Shown piece after piece: positions 1 through 8,648 of a DNA stretch of 42,780 nt. The position numbers and the translations under genes were made by a program. The notes under the pieces are model-generated. The model saw nothing but the letters and a program-made list of their open reading frames with translations, had not been told where the DNA came from and did not search any database. Origin of the DNA: an uncultured Lachnospiraceae bacterium (GTDB taxonomy: Bacteria; Bacillota; Clostridia; Lachnospirales; Lachnospiraceae); NCBI GenBank assembly GCA_944384105.1, contig CALWSC010000095.1, forward strand, positions 1 to 42,780, written 5' to 3'. Every line of letters starts with the position of its first letter. The stretch's first letter is position 1.

Positions 1-179
1 ACCAGCAGTACATTGAGCGTATCTACTGAGGAGACGCCCGAGACAGCCGCTTCTCCTGCGCTCGATACCATAACGGTATCTGCCATTCCCACAAAAATAC
101 TGAGAAACTGTTCAATAATTAAGGGAATGATCAGCGAGAGCAGTTGTCTGCGGGTAAAGAGTGTAGGGGCAGAGCCCAT
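1..179 (-). CDS. MATE family efflux transporter, N-terminal fragment
   Basis: Reading leftward from an ATG at 179, the first 59 codons are open to the window edge, so the 3' part is missing. The product begins MGSAPTLFTRRQLLSLIIPL and continues into a hydrophobic first helix, then a GMADTVMVS segment. This is the typical start of MATE (multidrug and toxin extrusion) cation/drug antiporters of Clostridia, which are membrane proteins of about 450 residues with 12 helices. A GAGGTG ribosome site lies about 9 bases before the ATG. The gene is divergent from the UroD-like gene at 375 and shares an AT-rich intergenic region with it. The substrate cannot be inferred. Confidence 0.8.
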   Translation of the reverse strand, partial: MGSAPTLFTRRQLLSLIIPLIIEQFLSIFVGMADTVMVSSAGEAAVSGVSSVDTLNVLL

Positions 180-289
180 GGTGAAACACCTCGCAATTTC
201 ATTGGAATTTTGATATTTACAGTCTACTATAGCGAAAAACAAAAGAATAACAGATTTGTTGGAAGAGTAACACAAAAGTCATAACTTGA

Positions 290-308
290 GAAATTCAGTA
301 GAAATTTC
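290..308. promoter_or_regulatory. inverted repeat in the MATE/UroD divergent intergenic region
   Basis: GAAATT (290-295) and AATTTC (303-308) form a perfect inverted repeat with a 7-base spacer. It lies in the 195-base AT-rich gap between the divergent MATE and UroD-like genes. A possible operator for a local regulator, such as the AraC-type regulator at 5974, but AT-rich DNA yields such repeats by chance. No convincing -35/-10 pair was found for either gene. Confidence 0.2.
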
Positions 309-374
309 AATAATAATTTAGTAAAATTTAATTAACTTAAAACCCTTTGATGAATTTTTTTGGAGGAATTATCT

Positions 375-1493
375 ATGAAGTATAAGAAAAACTGGGAAGA
401 GACAAAGGAAAAATTCAGAAACTACTGGAAGCATCAGAACACAGGACGTCCGCTGATGATTGTGGTAGCTGAGAAGGAGGATGCGAAACCGCTGCCGGAG
501 GAATTGAAGTCCAAAAATATGGAGGACAAATATATGAATCCGGAGCGCATGGTCGCAAGTTATCGTCACTGGTGCGAGAATCATGAATTCCTGGGAGAGA
601 GCTTCCCGAATATGAGCGCTGATTTCGGTCCGGGCTCCGTGGCGGCGTATCTGGGCTCTGACATTGAATTTCAGGAGAGAACCGTGTGGTTTACCGAGTG
701 CGTGGACGACTGGGAAGAACAGCCGCCGCTGACCTTTGATCCGGAAAACAAATGGTTTAAAAAACATATGGAAGTGGTGAAGAAATGCCGCGAGCTTGCC
801 GGAGACGATTTTTATGTGGCGATTCCCGATCTCATGGAGAATATCGATGTGCTCGCCTCCCTGCGGGGAGCGCAGAATACGATCTTCGATCTGATTGACG
901 AACCGGAGGAGATGGAGAAGCGCATTCAGGAAGTGACGGATGTATATTTCGAGTATTACAACAGATTTTATGACGTTGTAAAAGATTCCCTGGATGGTTC
1001 TTCCTGCTACACGGTCTTTCAGATCTGGGGCGAGGGAAAGACCGCAAAGCTGCAGTGCGATTTCTCCGCTCTGATGTCCCCGGATCAGTACCGTGACTTT
1101 ATTGTGGATTCCCTGCGTCAGCAGGCAAGAAAGCTGGACAATGTGCTCTACCACCTCGATGGCCCGGATGCGATCAAGCATGTGGACGCGCTGATGGAAG
1201 TGGAGGAGATCGACGCGCTGCAGTGGACCAGCGGCGATCACGGTCCGGACGGGACGCTGGAGGAGTGGTATGAGATCTACGACAAAGCACGCCGTGCAGG
1301 CAAGTCTTTGTGGATTAAAGTATACACCGGAAATGTGGACGACTGGATCCGCAACGTGGACCGTCTGGTTCAAAGATACGGTTCGCACAGTATGCTGCTG
1401 TACTTCAATCCGATGTCCATGGCAGATGCGAAGAAGCTGATGACGTACGCGGAAGAACACTGGAAGGATGTCAAGGGAACATTTGAATGCTGA
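375..1493 (+). CDS. uroporphyrinogen decarboxylase (UroD/MtaA superfamily) family protein, paralogue 1
   Basis: 372 residues. The ATG at 375 is chosen because GGAGGA lies at 362-367; the in-frame TTG at 360 lies upstream of that site. The sequence has the TIM-barrel pattern of UroD-like proteins, which include haem-pathway decarboxylases and the cobalamin-dependent methyltransferases MtaA/MtbA. The position that carries the HxC zinc motif in methyltransferases reads YHLDGPDA here (His260, Asp262), so the zinc-thiol cysteine is absent. Ordinary UroD function is unlikely because no haem genes are near. It is followed after 16 bases by a large glycosidase-like protein. A second, clearly different UroD-like gene lies at 7556, and the two bracket a YesM/YesN two-component pair. 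The substrate is unknown. Confidence 0.75.
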   Translation: MKYKKNWEETKEKFRNYWKHQNTGRPLMIVVAEKEDAKPLPEELKSKNMEDKYMNPERMVASYRHWCENHEFLGESFPNMSADFGPGSVAAYLGSDIEFQERTVWFTECVDDWEEQPPLTFDPENKWFKKHMEVVKKCRELAGDDFYVAIPDLMENIDVLASLRGAQNTIFDLIDEPEEMEKRIQEVTDVYFEYYNRFYDVVKDSLDGSSCYTVFQIWGEGKTAKLQCDFSALMSPDQYRDFIVDSLRQQARKLDNVLYHLDGPDAIKHVDALMEVEEIDALQWTSGDHGPDGTLEEWYEIYDKARRAGKSLWIKVYTGNVDDWIRNVDRLVQRYGSHSMLLYFNPMSMADAKKLMTYAEEHWKDVKGTFEC

Positions 1494-1509
1494 GGTGAGG
1501 AGAATCGAG

Positions 1510-4218
1510 ATGAAAAAAGCAGTAATGATACAGCCGGCGCAGGAAAACAGCCGGATAGCTCTGGGAATTTCACGCGTGGAGGATGCGCTGAAAAAGACGG
1601 GATATGAGATCAGCCGCATTTCGGAGAAAACAGGGGAAGATTATCGTGAGCTTGAGGGCATGAAAATTTATGTTGGGAACAGGAATACGTCGCCGTATCT
1701 GAAGGATCTTGAGGAGAGAGGACTTCTCATTTACCACAGGGAGATTCCGGGGAGCGAAGGATTTTACCAGAATGTGATCGCCCCGAAGCTGTGCATTGTC
1801 TCCGGAGGAGACGATACGGGAGCGCTGTACGGCTGTCTGGAGCTTGCAAAGCGGATCAGGCGGGAAGGCCGCATTCCGGAAGTGCTCGCGTTCCAGGATC
1901 AGCCGGTCTACAAACTGAGAGGCCCGGTTATCGGGCTTCAGAAGACGAAGCTGGAGCCTCCGCGACTGACGTATGAATATCCGATCACTCCGGACAGATT
2001 TCCGTGGTTTTATGACAGAAAGCTGTGGGAGCAGTATCTGGATATGATGCTGGAGGATCGCTGCAATGTGCTCTATATCTGGAGCGGTCATCCGTTCTCC
2101 TCGCTGGTGAAGGTACCGGAGTATCCGGAGGCGCTGGAGGTGACGGAGGAGGAATTCAGGAAGAACCGGGAGGTGTTCGAGTGGCTGACAGCGGAGGCTG
2201 ACAGGAGAGGCATCTGGGTGGTGCTGAAATTCTACAGTATTCACATCCCGCTGCCGTTTGCGCAGGCGCATCATCTGGAGCTGCTGCAGAGCTCCATCCA
2301 TCCTTTGGTGGCAGATTATACATATAAATCTATTGTGGAGTTTATCAAAAGCTTTCCGCACATCGGCCTGATGGTGTGCCTGGGCGAAGCGCTCCGCGGC
2401 GACCAGAACAAGGAGGACTGGTTTTTAAAGACTATCATCCCTGCGGTCAACGAGGGTATCCGCCAGGCGGACCTAAAGGAAATCCCGCCGCTGATCCTGC
2501 GCGGGCATGACTGCAAGGCGGAGCAGATCATGCACAAGGCGGTAAAGGAGTATTCCAATCTGTATACGCAGTGGAAATTCAACGGTGAAAGCCTGACCTC
2601 CTATTATCCGACCGGAAAATGGCAGCAGAAGCACAACGAAATGACCGTTCACGGACAGACGCATATCATGAACGTTCATGTACTCGCGAATCTGGAACCG
2701 TTCCGGTTCGCAGCGCCCGGTTTTATACAAAAGTGTATGCAGGCAGGCATGCACCGGCTGGGAACAAGCGGGCTGCATCTGTATCCGCTGTTCTTTTGGG
2801 ACTGGCCGTACTCTGCGGACAAAACGTCTCCGCGCCTGAAGCAGGTGGAGCGCGACTGGATGTGGTACCGTGCCTGGATGCGCTACGCGTGGAATCCGGA
2901 TTACGACGAGACAACGGAGAGAGCGTACTGGATGGAAGAACTCGATGCGTTCTTTGGCTGCGGAAGGGATGCGGCGGAGCATGTGCTGAACGCTCTGGAA
3001 GCGATCGGGGAGTGTGCGCCGAGAATCTTAAGGCGCATCGGCATCACCGAGGGAAACCGGCAGACCATGGCGCTCGGCATGACCATGAGCCAGCTTACCA
3101 ATGTGAAGAAATACCGCCCGAACCAGGAACTCTGGAAATCTGTCTCCACACCGGGAGAACAGCCTGATGAATATGTCAGGAAGGAAATAAGCGGCGAGCG
3201 CCACTATGGGGAGACTCCGGTGGAGATGGCAGCCGATGTGCTTCGTTTCTCAGCTGAGGCGGAGAATGAGATCAGGACAGCAAAGGAATTTGTCACCCGT
3301 AACCGGGAGGAATTTGACCGCTATATTGCGGATATTGAAGCGATCCGCATGATCTGCGGTGTATACGCGAAAAAGATCGATGCGGCGGTCAAGGTGCTGA
3401 AGTATAAATATACAATGAATGAGGAGCTGAAGGGCGATCTGGCGCTTTTGGAATCCGCAGAAAAGGATCTGTATGAGAGTCTGGAGATATACCGCAGGCT
3501 TGCGGCGCTGACCGAAAAGACGTATCTGTACGCCAACAGCATGCAGACGCCTCAGAGAAAGATTCCGTTCCCGAACGGAGAGACTTACGGACACTGGAGC
3601 CAGTGCCTGCCGGAATATGAAAAGGAGTACGCTGCATTTGCCCGCCATGTACAGGAAATGAAGGAGGGAATTTTCCCGGCAGAGGAAGAGGAAGATCCGG
3701 ATATCGAACCTTTGCGCGGTGCGGAATTTAAGCTATTGTCAAATAACTGCGAAACCTATACAATAGAAAAAGGAGCAAGCGTTTTCACCGACTGCAGTTC
3801 TCCGATCCAGAGCGCTGCTCCGGAGATCACAGGACTTACGGGTATCCGTTTCGGACTGGGAGAGTGCATTGAGAGCGGCGTGACGGTAAAGATAGAGCTG
3901 CCGCAGGACAGCCTGATCCTCGTGGGATACATGAATGCGAAAGGCGTGGAGTGGCTTCAGGTTCCCGACCTGGAGACGAATACACACGCGGATGACAGAG
4001 GAGGGCTTGCGGTCGTATACGGATCTGCAATCTACGCCGAGGGCTGCCCGCTGATCAATGTCCATGCATTCCGCTACGAGAAGGGGACGCACGAGATCTA
4101 TATGGGGACCGGAGGCTATACGATCGTGGGAATCGTGCCGATGGATGCGCCGATCAGGGTGAGAAACGCCGGATTATCTGACAACAGCCTGGACAAGCTG
4201 GACTGGCTGTACGAATAA
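1510..4218 (+). CDS. large putative glycoside hydrolase-like protein (GH20/GH67-like architecture)
   Basis: 902 residues from the ATG at 1510, with AGGAGA at 1498-1503; an upstream in-frame start at 1468 would overlap the previous gene. No signal peptide or membrane segment is visible, so it is probably cytoplasmic. Residues 1-130 resemble the small alpha/beta domain that precedes the barrel in GH20 and GH67 enzymes (IVSGGDDTGALYGCLELAKR). Residues about 150-480 look like a TIM barrel with aromatic-rich substrate loops (for example NVLYIWSGHPFSS and PLFFWDWPYSADK). Residues about 500-720 are helical, and the last 170 residues are beta-rich. I cannot name the catalytic acids or substrate. It is in an apparent operon with the UroD-like gene upstream and ends at a terminator. 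A non-enzymatic barrel protein is possible. Confidence 0.55.
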   Translation: MKKAVMIQPAQENSRIALGISRVEDALKKTGYEISRISEKTGEDYRELEGMKIYVGNRNTSPYLKDLEERGLLIYHREIPGSEGFYQNVIAPKLCIVSGGDDTGALYGCLELAKRIRREGRIPEVLAFQDQPVYKLRGPVIGLQKTKLEPPRLTYEYPITPDRFPWFYDRKLWEQYLDMMLEDRCNVLYIWSGHPFSSLVKVPEYPEALEVTEEEFRKNREVFEWLTAEADRRGIWVVLKFYSIHIPLPFAQAHHLELLQSSIHPLVADYTYKSIVEFIKSFPHIGLMVCLGEALRGDQNKEDWFLKTIIPAVNEGIRQADLKEIPPLILRGHDCKAEQIMHKAVKEYSNLYTQWKFNGESLTSYYPTGKWQQKHNEMTVHGQTHIMNVHVLANLEPFRFAAPGFIQKCMQAGMHRLGTSGLHLYPLFFWDWPYSADKTSPRLKQVERDWMWYRAWMRYAWNPDYDETTERAYWMEELDAFFGCGRDAAEHVLNALEAIGECAPRILRRIGITEGNRQTMALGMTMSQLTNVKKYRPNQELWKSVSTPGEQPDEYVRKEISGERHYGETPVEMAADVLRFSAEAENEIRTAKEFVTRNREEFDRYIADIEAIRMICGVYAKKIDAAVKVLKYKYTMNEELKGDLALLESAEKDLYESLEIYRRLAALTEKTYLYANSMQTPQRKIPFPNGETYGHWSQCLPEYEKEYAAFARHVQEMKEGIFPAEEEEDPDIEPLRGAEFKLLSNNCETYTIEKGASVFTDCSSPIQSAAPEITGLTGIRFGLGECIESGVTVKIELPQDSLILVGYMNAKGVEWLQVPDLETNTHADDRGGLAVVYGSAIYAEGCPLINVHAFRYEKGTHEIYMGTGGYTIVGIVPMDAPIRVRNAGLSDNSLDKLDWLYE

Positions 4219-4230
4219 GACAAATGTAAT

Positions 4231-4265
4231 GCTCCCGGAACACAGCAGTTTCCGGGGGCGTTTTT
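4231..4265 (+). terminator. intrinsic terminator after the glycosidase-like gene
   Basis: GCTCCCGGAA (4231-4240) pairs with TTCCGGGGGC (4250-4259), giving a 10-bp stem with one G-T pair. TTTTT follows after one G. It lies 12 bases after the stop codon and 22 bases before the sensor kinase start. The kinase gene must therefore use read-through or its own promoter. Confidence 0.8.
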
Positions 4266-4287
4266 ACGATGTGGTACGGAGGATTCC

Positions 4288-5967
4288 ATGAGAGAAAACA
4301 GAAAAAATTATACGCTAACGAGGAAGATTCTGCTTGCCTTTCTGATCGTCACAATCCCTCTTACGAGCGTGCTTTTCGGCGTGACCGCGTACAGCAGAGA
4401 GGTTATTCAGGATGAAGTGAGCCGTTCCAACCAAAATCTGCTGAACGAATGTATCGGACAGATCGATACGGCGCTGAGAAATGCCGATTCCTATCTGGAT
4501 CAGATCAAGTATCAGTTATCTTCGGAGATCTCATGGAATTACGAGGAGGAGACAGATTATATCCTGATGCTGCAGTCGCTGAGAAATCAGCTTCGGAGGA
4601 ATCTGAGCGCATACGCGTCGGGAGCTCCGTTTATCTATGACTTTGACCGAAACAGAATTGTTACGACGGAGTATGAGGTCGGAAGCAGGCTATCCGCCGA
4701 TACGCTGCATGCCCAGGCGGAGGAACTGCGGACAGCAAAATCTGCCTGGCAGATACAAAAGGATGAAAACGGGGAGCTTCTGATCTATAAGACCATATAT
4801 GTAAAGAGCAGTATCTACATCGGCGCGGCGTTCCGGGAGTCAGACCTCATGCCGGAGCTGGACGGATTAAAAGGAGACTCCCGGGCGTCGCTTCTCACGA
4901 ATGAGGAGGCGCAGGAGCGCGGCAGGGATGGAAGCGGAAAGTATCTTGTGATCGCCCGTAAGTCACAACAGGCTCCGCTGCAGCTTCGCCTGGAAATTTC
5001 AAAAGAGGCTATTTTTGCCCCTCTGTATGTGATTCAGCGCATTCAGTATATCATCCCGTTTCTGATTCTGGCAGCTGCGATGCTGTATATCTGGCTGCTT
5101 CGCACCTCCGTCGTGCGCCCGATTCAGACACTGGAGCATGCGATGAAACAGGTGGGGATCGGAAACTGGGATATGCGCATCCGCGAGGAATGGAAGGGAG
5201 AGTTCTCAAGCATTGCCAAAGGATTCAATGACATGGTGGAACATATCCGCAGCCTGAAGATTGACACTTATGACAAGCAAATTCAGCTTCAAAAGGCAGA
5301 ATACCGCTATCTGCAGATGCAGATTAACCCGCATTTTTACATTAATACGCTCAATATTCTCTATAATATGTCGGCACTGGGAGAAAACGAGAGCGTACAG
5401 CAGCTTGCGATCTACCTGTCGAATCATTTTAAATATATTCAGGGCGCGGATCAGCATTTAGCGGAGCTGAACAGAGAGATCGAGTATACGGAGAATTATC
5501 TGCGCATAAATCAGATGCGCTTCGGCGACAACCTTCGCTATACAATCAAAGTAGAACCTGAGAAAAATAATTACTATATCCCCATGATTACGATTCAGAC
5601 TTTTGTGGAGAACAGTATCATGCACGGCTTTAAGGAGAGAAATCGTCCGTTCCTGATCACGATTTCCGCCGCGCCCTGGCTGGAGGATCCGCAGCACTAT
5701 TTTGAGGTTAAGATTCTCGATACAGGCGCCGGATTTGACGAAGCGTATTTAAAGTGCTGGGATGAAGAGACGTATCCTGAGCAGTTCCAGCATCATATCG
5801 GCATCCGCAATACGATCTGGCGGCTGCGTCTCTGGTACGGCGGGACCTGCAGGATTTATCTTGAGAATCCCCCGCAGGGCGGTGCGCTGGTGCGGCTGAT
5901 TCTGCCGAATGAACGCCGGGAGTTTGGGATGACATTTGACACTGAGAGAGAAGACGGTAAGGAGTGA
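4288..5967 (+). CDS. YesM-type sensor histidine kinase
   Basis: 559 residues, start ATG 4288 with GGAGG at 4279-4283. Domain order: cytoplasmic N-tail, TM1 (about residues 13-34), an extracytoplasmic sensor region to about residue 253, TM2 (about 255-273), HAMP linker, then the His_kinase/HATPase_c unit of the LytS/YesM class. The phosphoacceptor motif is QINPHFYINTLN with His349; the ATP-binding N-box is FVENSIMHGF. YesM kinases usually sense extracellular carbohydrate-related cues and phosphorylate the AraC-type YesN partner, which is encoded 6 bases downstream. The genes on either side suggest that this pair controls the UroD/glycosidase locus, but this is inference. Confidence 0.92.
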   Translation: MRENRKNYTLTRKILLAFLIVTIPLTSVLFGVTAYSREVIQDEVSRSNQNLLNECIGQIDTALRNADSYLDQIKYQLSSEISWNYEEETDYILMLQSLRNQLRRNLSAYASGAPFIYDFDRNRIVTTEYEVGSRLSADTLHAQAEELRTAKSAWQIQKDENGELLIYKTIYVKSSIYIGAAFRESDLMPELDGLKGDSRASLLTNEEAQERGRDGSGKYLVIARKSQQAPLQLRLEISKEAIFAPLYVIQRIQYIIPFLILAAAMLYIWLLRTSVVRPIQTLEHAMKQVGIGNWDMRIREEWKGEFSSIAKGFNDMVEHIRSLKIDTYDKQIQLQKAEYRYLQMQINPHFYINTLNILYNMSALGENESVQQLAIYLSNHFKYIQGADQHLAELNREIEYTENYLRINQMRFGDNLRYTIKVEPEKNNYYIPMITIQTFVENSIMHGFKERNRPFLITISAAPWLEDPQHYFEVKILDTGAGFDEAYLKCWDEETYPEQFQHHIGIRNTIWRLRLWYGGTCRIYLENPPQGGALVRLILPNERREFGMTFDTEREDGKE

Positions 5968-5973
5968 CGGAAT

Positions 5974-7530
5974 ATGAGAGAGTATGGACTGTTGGTGGTG
6001 GACGACGAAATATTTGCCGTGAGGGGCATCACGGAAGGCATACGCTGGAAGGATGTGGGGTTTGACCATATCTATGGCGCCTGCAGCGTGCAGGAGGCGA
6101 TAGAGATTATGAACACCAGACAGGTGGATGTGGTGATCACCGATATTGAGATGCCGAAGGAAAACGGGCTGGATCTTCTGGCATGGATTTCGGAGCATTA
6201 TCCATTCGTTCGGGTATTGATGCTTACCGCCTACGCGCGGTTTGATTATGCGGCGCAGGCGCTCCATTACCGGGCAGCGGATTATATCTTAAAGCCGGCG
6301 GCGCATGATGATCTGAAAAAGATTGCGGCAAAATGCCTGGAGCAGATCCGCCGGGAGGAGAAAGAAGCACAGGAGGCCAAAAAGCTTAGGGCTGCGCTTC
6401 CGCTTCTTGCCGAAAAGTTCTGGACAGACATCCTGGAAGGAAGAAAATCTGCCTATCCAAAACGCATCCAAAAGCTGCGGCAGTATTTCAGCCTCCCGGC
6501 AACGGCACAGGATCTGGTGACGCCGGTACTTTTGATTCCCGGGAATCATACGGGGATGATGGAGGCTGAACAGAAGTGCCGGGAAGTGCTGGAGTATTTA
6601 TGGGAGGATGCAGGCGGTATGCTCGGCGGTGTGTCAGGAATCTTCTACGAGGAGATGCTTCTTCTCTTCGTATGCAGAAAGCTGGACGTACAGGACGGTA
6701 CCGCGCTTATGGAGGAACTCCAAAGAGCCGGAAAGCAAGCGGGCATAAAACTTCAGATGTGCGTGGGAATATGCGCGTGTCTGGATGAGCTTCCCGCAGC
6801 GTGCGAGTCTTTGCTGTTTTGCTCCGAGACGATAGGGGAGAGGAGTGGCTTATTTTGCAGTGAACGCGGTGAGGAGAAACTTTCTCCTGAGAAATACCCT
6901 CTGGTTGTGGACTGGATTCCGCTTCTGGAGAGCGGAAAGAGAGAAGAATTTTCCCGGAGACTGGAGGAACTGTTACAGGAGCTCTCAGGAAGGGAGAGGG
7001 TGGGGAGAAATGAGCTGCAGGAGATTTACAGCGGTCTGTGGTACAGCTTTACCGCTGCCGCGAGGAGAAACGCCATGCCGGAGATGATGCGCATTATGTC
7101 GCGGCAGGATCGGAGGGATTCCCGCAGCGTGCGGGAACTGGCAGGATGGTGCAGGCAGATCCGGGACGAGTATTTCCGGGAATTTGAGAAAAATGAGAAG
7201 AAGAACTCCACAGTGGCGGAGAAGGTTGAGCGGTATGTAATGGAGCATATCTCTGAGGATTTCAAGCGGGAAGACATTGCCAATGCGCTGTATTTTAATC
7301 CGTCATATCTGTCCCATATTTTCAAGCAGGAAAAGGGAATCTCGCTCAACCGCTTTATCAATCAGCTTCGCATCCAGGAGGCAAAGCGCCTGTTCGACAC
7401 CACGAATCTGCCGGTGGGAAATGTGGCGATGGACACGGGATACTATAATTTTTCTTATTTTTCCAAGCAGTTTAAGGAGATGTATCACGTGACACCGAGT
7501 GAATATAAGAAAATGGTTGGAAATGTCTGA
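5974..7530 (+). CDS. YesN-type response regulator, AraC family output
   Basis: 518 residues, ATG 5974 with AAGGAG just upstream, overlapping the end of the kinase gene. The N-terminal receiver has the acidic pair VVDDE (Asp10, Asp11), phosphoacceptor Asp57 in ITDIEMPKENG, and the later conserved MLTAYARFDYA and ILKPA segments. A long middle region (about residues 130-410) has no recognised catalytic motif. The C-terminal 100 residues are a double helix-turn-helix AraC domain (ALYFNPSYLSHIFKQEKG; SYFSKQFKEMYHVTPSEYKK). It is predicted to bind DNA when phosphorylated by the adjacent kinase. Likely targets are local promoters, including those before 375 and 7556. Confidence 0.92.
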   Translation: MREYGLLVVDDEIFAVRGITEGIRWKDVGFDHIYGACSVQEAIEIMNTRQVDVVITDIEMPKENGLDLLAWISEHYPFVRVLMLTAYARFDYAAQALHYRAADYILKPAAHDDLKKIAAKCLEQIRREEKEAQEAKKLRAALPLLAEKFWTDILEGRKSAYPKRIQKLRQYFSLPATAQDLVTPVLLIPGNHTGMMEAEQKCREVLEYLWEDAGGMLGGVSGIFYEEMLLLFVCRKLDVQDGTALMEELQRAGKQAGIKLQMCVGICACLDELPAACESLLFCSETIGERSGLFCSERGEEKLSPEKYPLVVDWIPLLESGKREEFSRRLEELLQELSGRERVGRNELQEIYSGLWYSFTAAARRNAMPEMMRIMSRQDRRDSRSVRELAGWCRQIRDEYFREFEKNEKKNSTVAEKVERYVMEHISEDFKREDIANALYFNPSYLSHIFKQEKGISLNRFINQLRIQEAKRLFDTTNLPVGNVAMDTGYYNFSYFSKQFKEMYHVTPSEYKKMVGNV

Positions 7531-7555
7531 CAAGATTTTCCGGAAGGGAGACAGT

Positions 7556-8593
7556 ATGAAATATGATATTACGTTCCACCCGTCGTGGTGGAATAAGAAC
7601 GAGGGTATCTGCTTTACACGGGAATTTTTTGATGAACCTGAATACAGGATGGAGTGCGATGTCCGGATGAGAAGGGCGCTTTATGAGCGCTTCGGGGCGT
7701 ACGGCATCGGAGAGAAACAGCCGAAAAAGCGTCCGCTTCTGGGCACAGATCTGCTGGCGGCGGGGTATCTTTATTCAGAGCTGATGGGATGCCGGATTGT
7801 CTATCAGGAGAATAATTCTCCCCAGGTAGTGTGTCTGGATCTGGACGAGGACGAGATCAGTACGATGGAGGTTCCCGAGCTTGCCGGAAGCGCGGTGTGG
7901 AAGAGAACGCAAAGGCAGATAGATTATCTGCTGGAGAAGTACGGCAGAGTTGAGACGTATGTGAATCTGATGGGAATTCAGAATATCGCGATGGATCTGA
8001 TGGGACAGAATGTGCTGATGGCGTATTATTCAGCGCCAGATGAGGTAAAGGAGCTTCTAGCGAAGATCACGGATCTGACGATTGCGGCAGGCAGAGAATT
8101 CCGGAAGCTCTCGAGGGATAATTCCGGAGGCGTGACCTCCATAGTGCGGAAAGTGCAGCCGGAGTGTTACCTGACGTCAAATTGCTCGGTCGAGATGATT
8201 TCAAACGCCATATATGAAGAATTCCTGCTCCCGGAGGATCAGCGTCTTGCGCACGAGTTCGGCAATTTCGGAGTCCACCACTGCGGAGGGACGATGGAGC
8301 ACGTTGCAGACGGCTATGCGAAGCTGCGCGGACTGACATTTGCAGAGGTCGGGGCCGGTTCTGACATCAAAGCTGTGAGGGAAAAGCTCCCGTCTGTCTG
8401 GCTCAATGCCCGATTCAGCCCGGTGGAACTGAACGGCGCGTCCGAAGAAGAGATCAGGGCACGGGTACAGAGCCTCGTAGAAAGCGGAAGTACTGAGAAC
8501 GGTCTTTTGTCCGTCTCCTGTGTGGGAATCGATGCAAATGTGACAGATCAGAAGGTAGAGTATTTCCTGAAGGCATGCAGTGAAATGGAATAA
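7556..8593 (+). CDS. UroD/MtaA-superfamily protein, paralogue 2, with zinc-thiol motif
   Basis: 345 residues from ATG 7556, with GGAAGGGAG at 7542-7550. The longer in-frame start at 7499 lies inside the regulator gene and has no ribosome site. It shares the UroD barrel but keeps the methyltransferase-type metal motif: His241-x-Cys243 in VHHCGGTMEH, and a late Cys322 in SVSCVGID. In MtaA/MtbA-like enzymes the equivalent His, Cys and Cys bind zinc, which activates a thiol for methyl transfer from a corrinoid. No corrinoid protein or activating ATPase gene is nearby, so any partner would be encoded elsewhere. It is 25 bases after the regulator and ends in a strong bidirectional terminator. Confidence 0.75.
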   Translation: MKYDITFHPSWWNKNEGICFTREFFDEPEYRMECDVRMRRALYERFGAYGIGEKQPKKRPLLGTDLLAAGYLYSELMGCRIVYQENNSPQVVCLDLDEDEISTMEVPELAGSAVWKRTQRQIDYLLEKYGRVETYVNLMGIQNIAMDLMGQNVLMAYYSAPDEVKELLAKITDLTIAAGREFRKLSRDNSGGVTSIVRKVQPECYLTSNCSVEMISNAIYEEFLLPEDQRLAHEFGNFGVHHCGGTMEHVADGYAKLRGLTFAEVGAGSDIKAVREKLPSVWLNARFSPVELNGASEEEIRARVQSLVESGSTENGLLSVSCVGIDANVTDQKVEYFLKACSEME

Positions 8594-8640
8594 ATAAAAC
8601 GAGGCGGTGAAAGTAAATGTTTCCCGCCTCGTTTTATTTA
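8591..8640. terminator. bidirectional terminator between convergent genes
   Basis: 8591-8607 and 8624-8640 form a perfect 17-bp stem (A/T-rich outside, GAGGCGG core), with GAAA/TTTC stacking above it. The flanking A and T tracts make it a terminator for both strands. It separates the UroD-like gene (+), whose stop codon it overlaps, from purF (-). Confidence 0.92.
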
Positions 8641-8648
8641 TATGTGCA

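Noticed and set aside
369-1619. 416-residue open frame on the minus strand
   Set aside because: It is antisense to the UroD-like gene, has no ribosome site and no recognisable domain. Codon bias of the plus-strand gene explains it.
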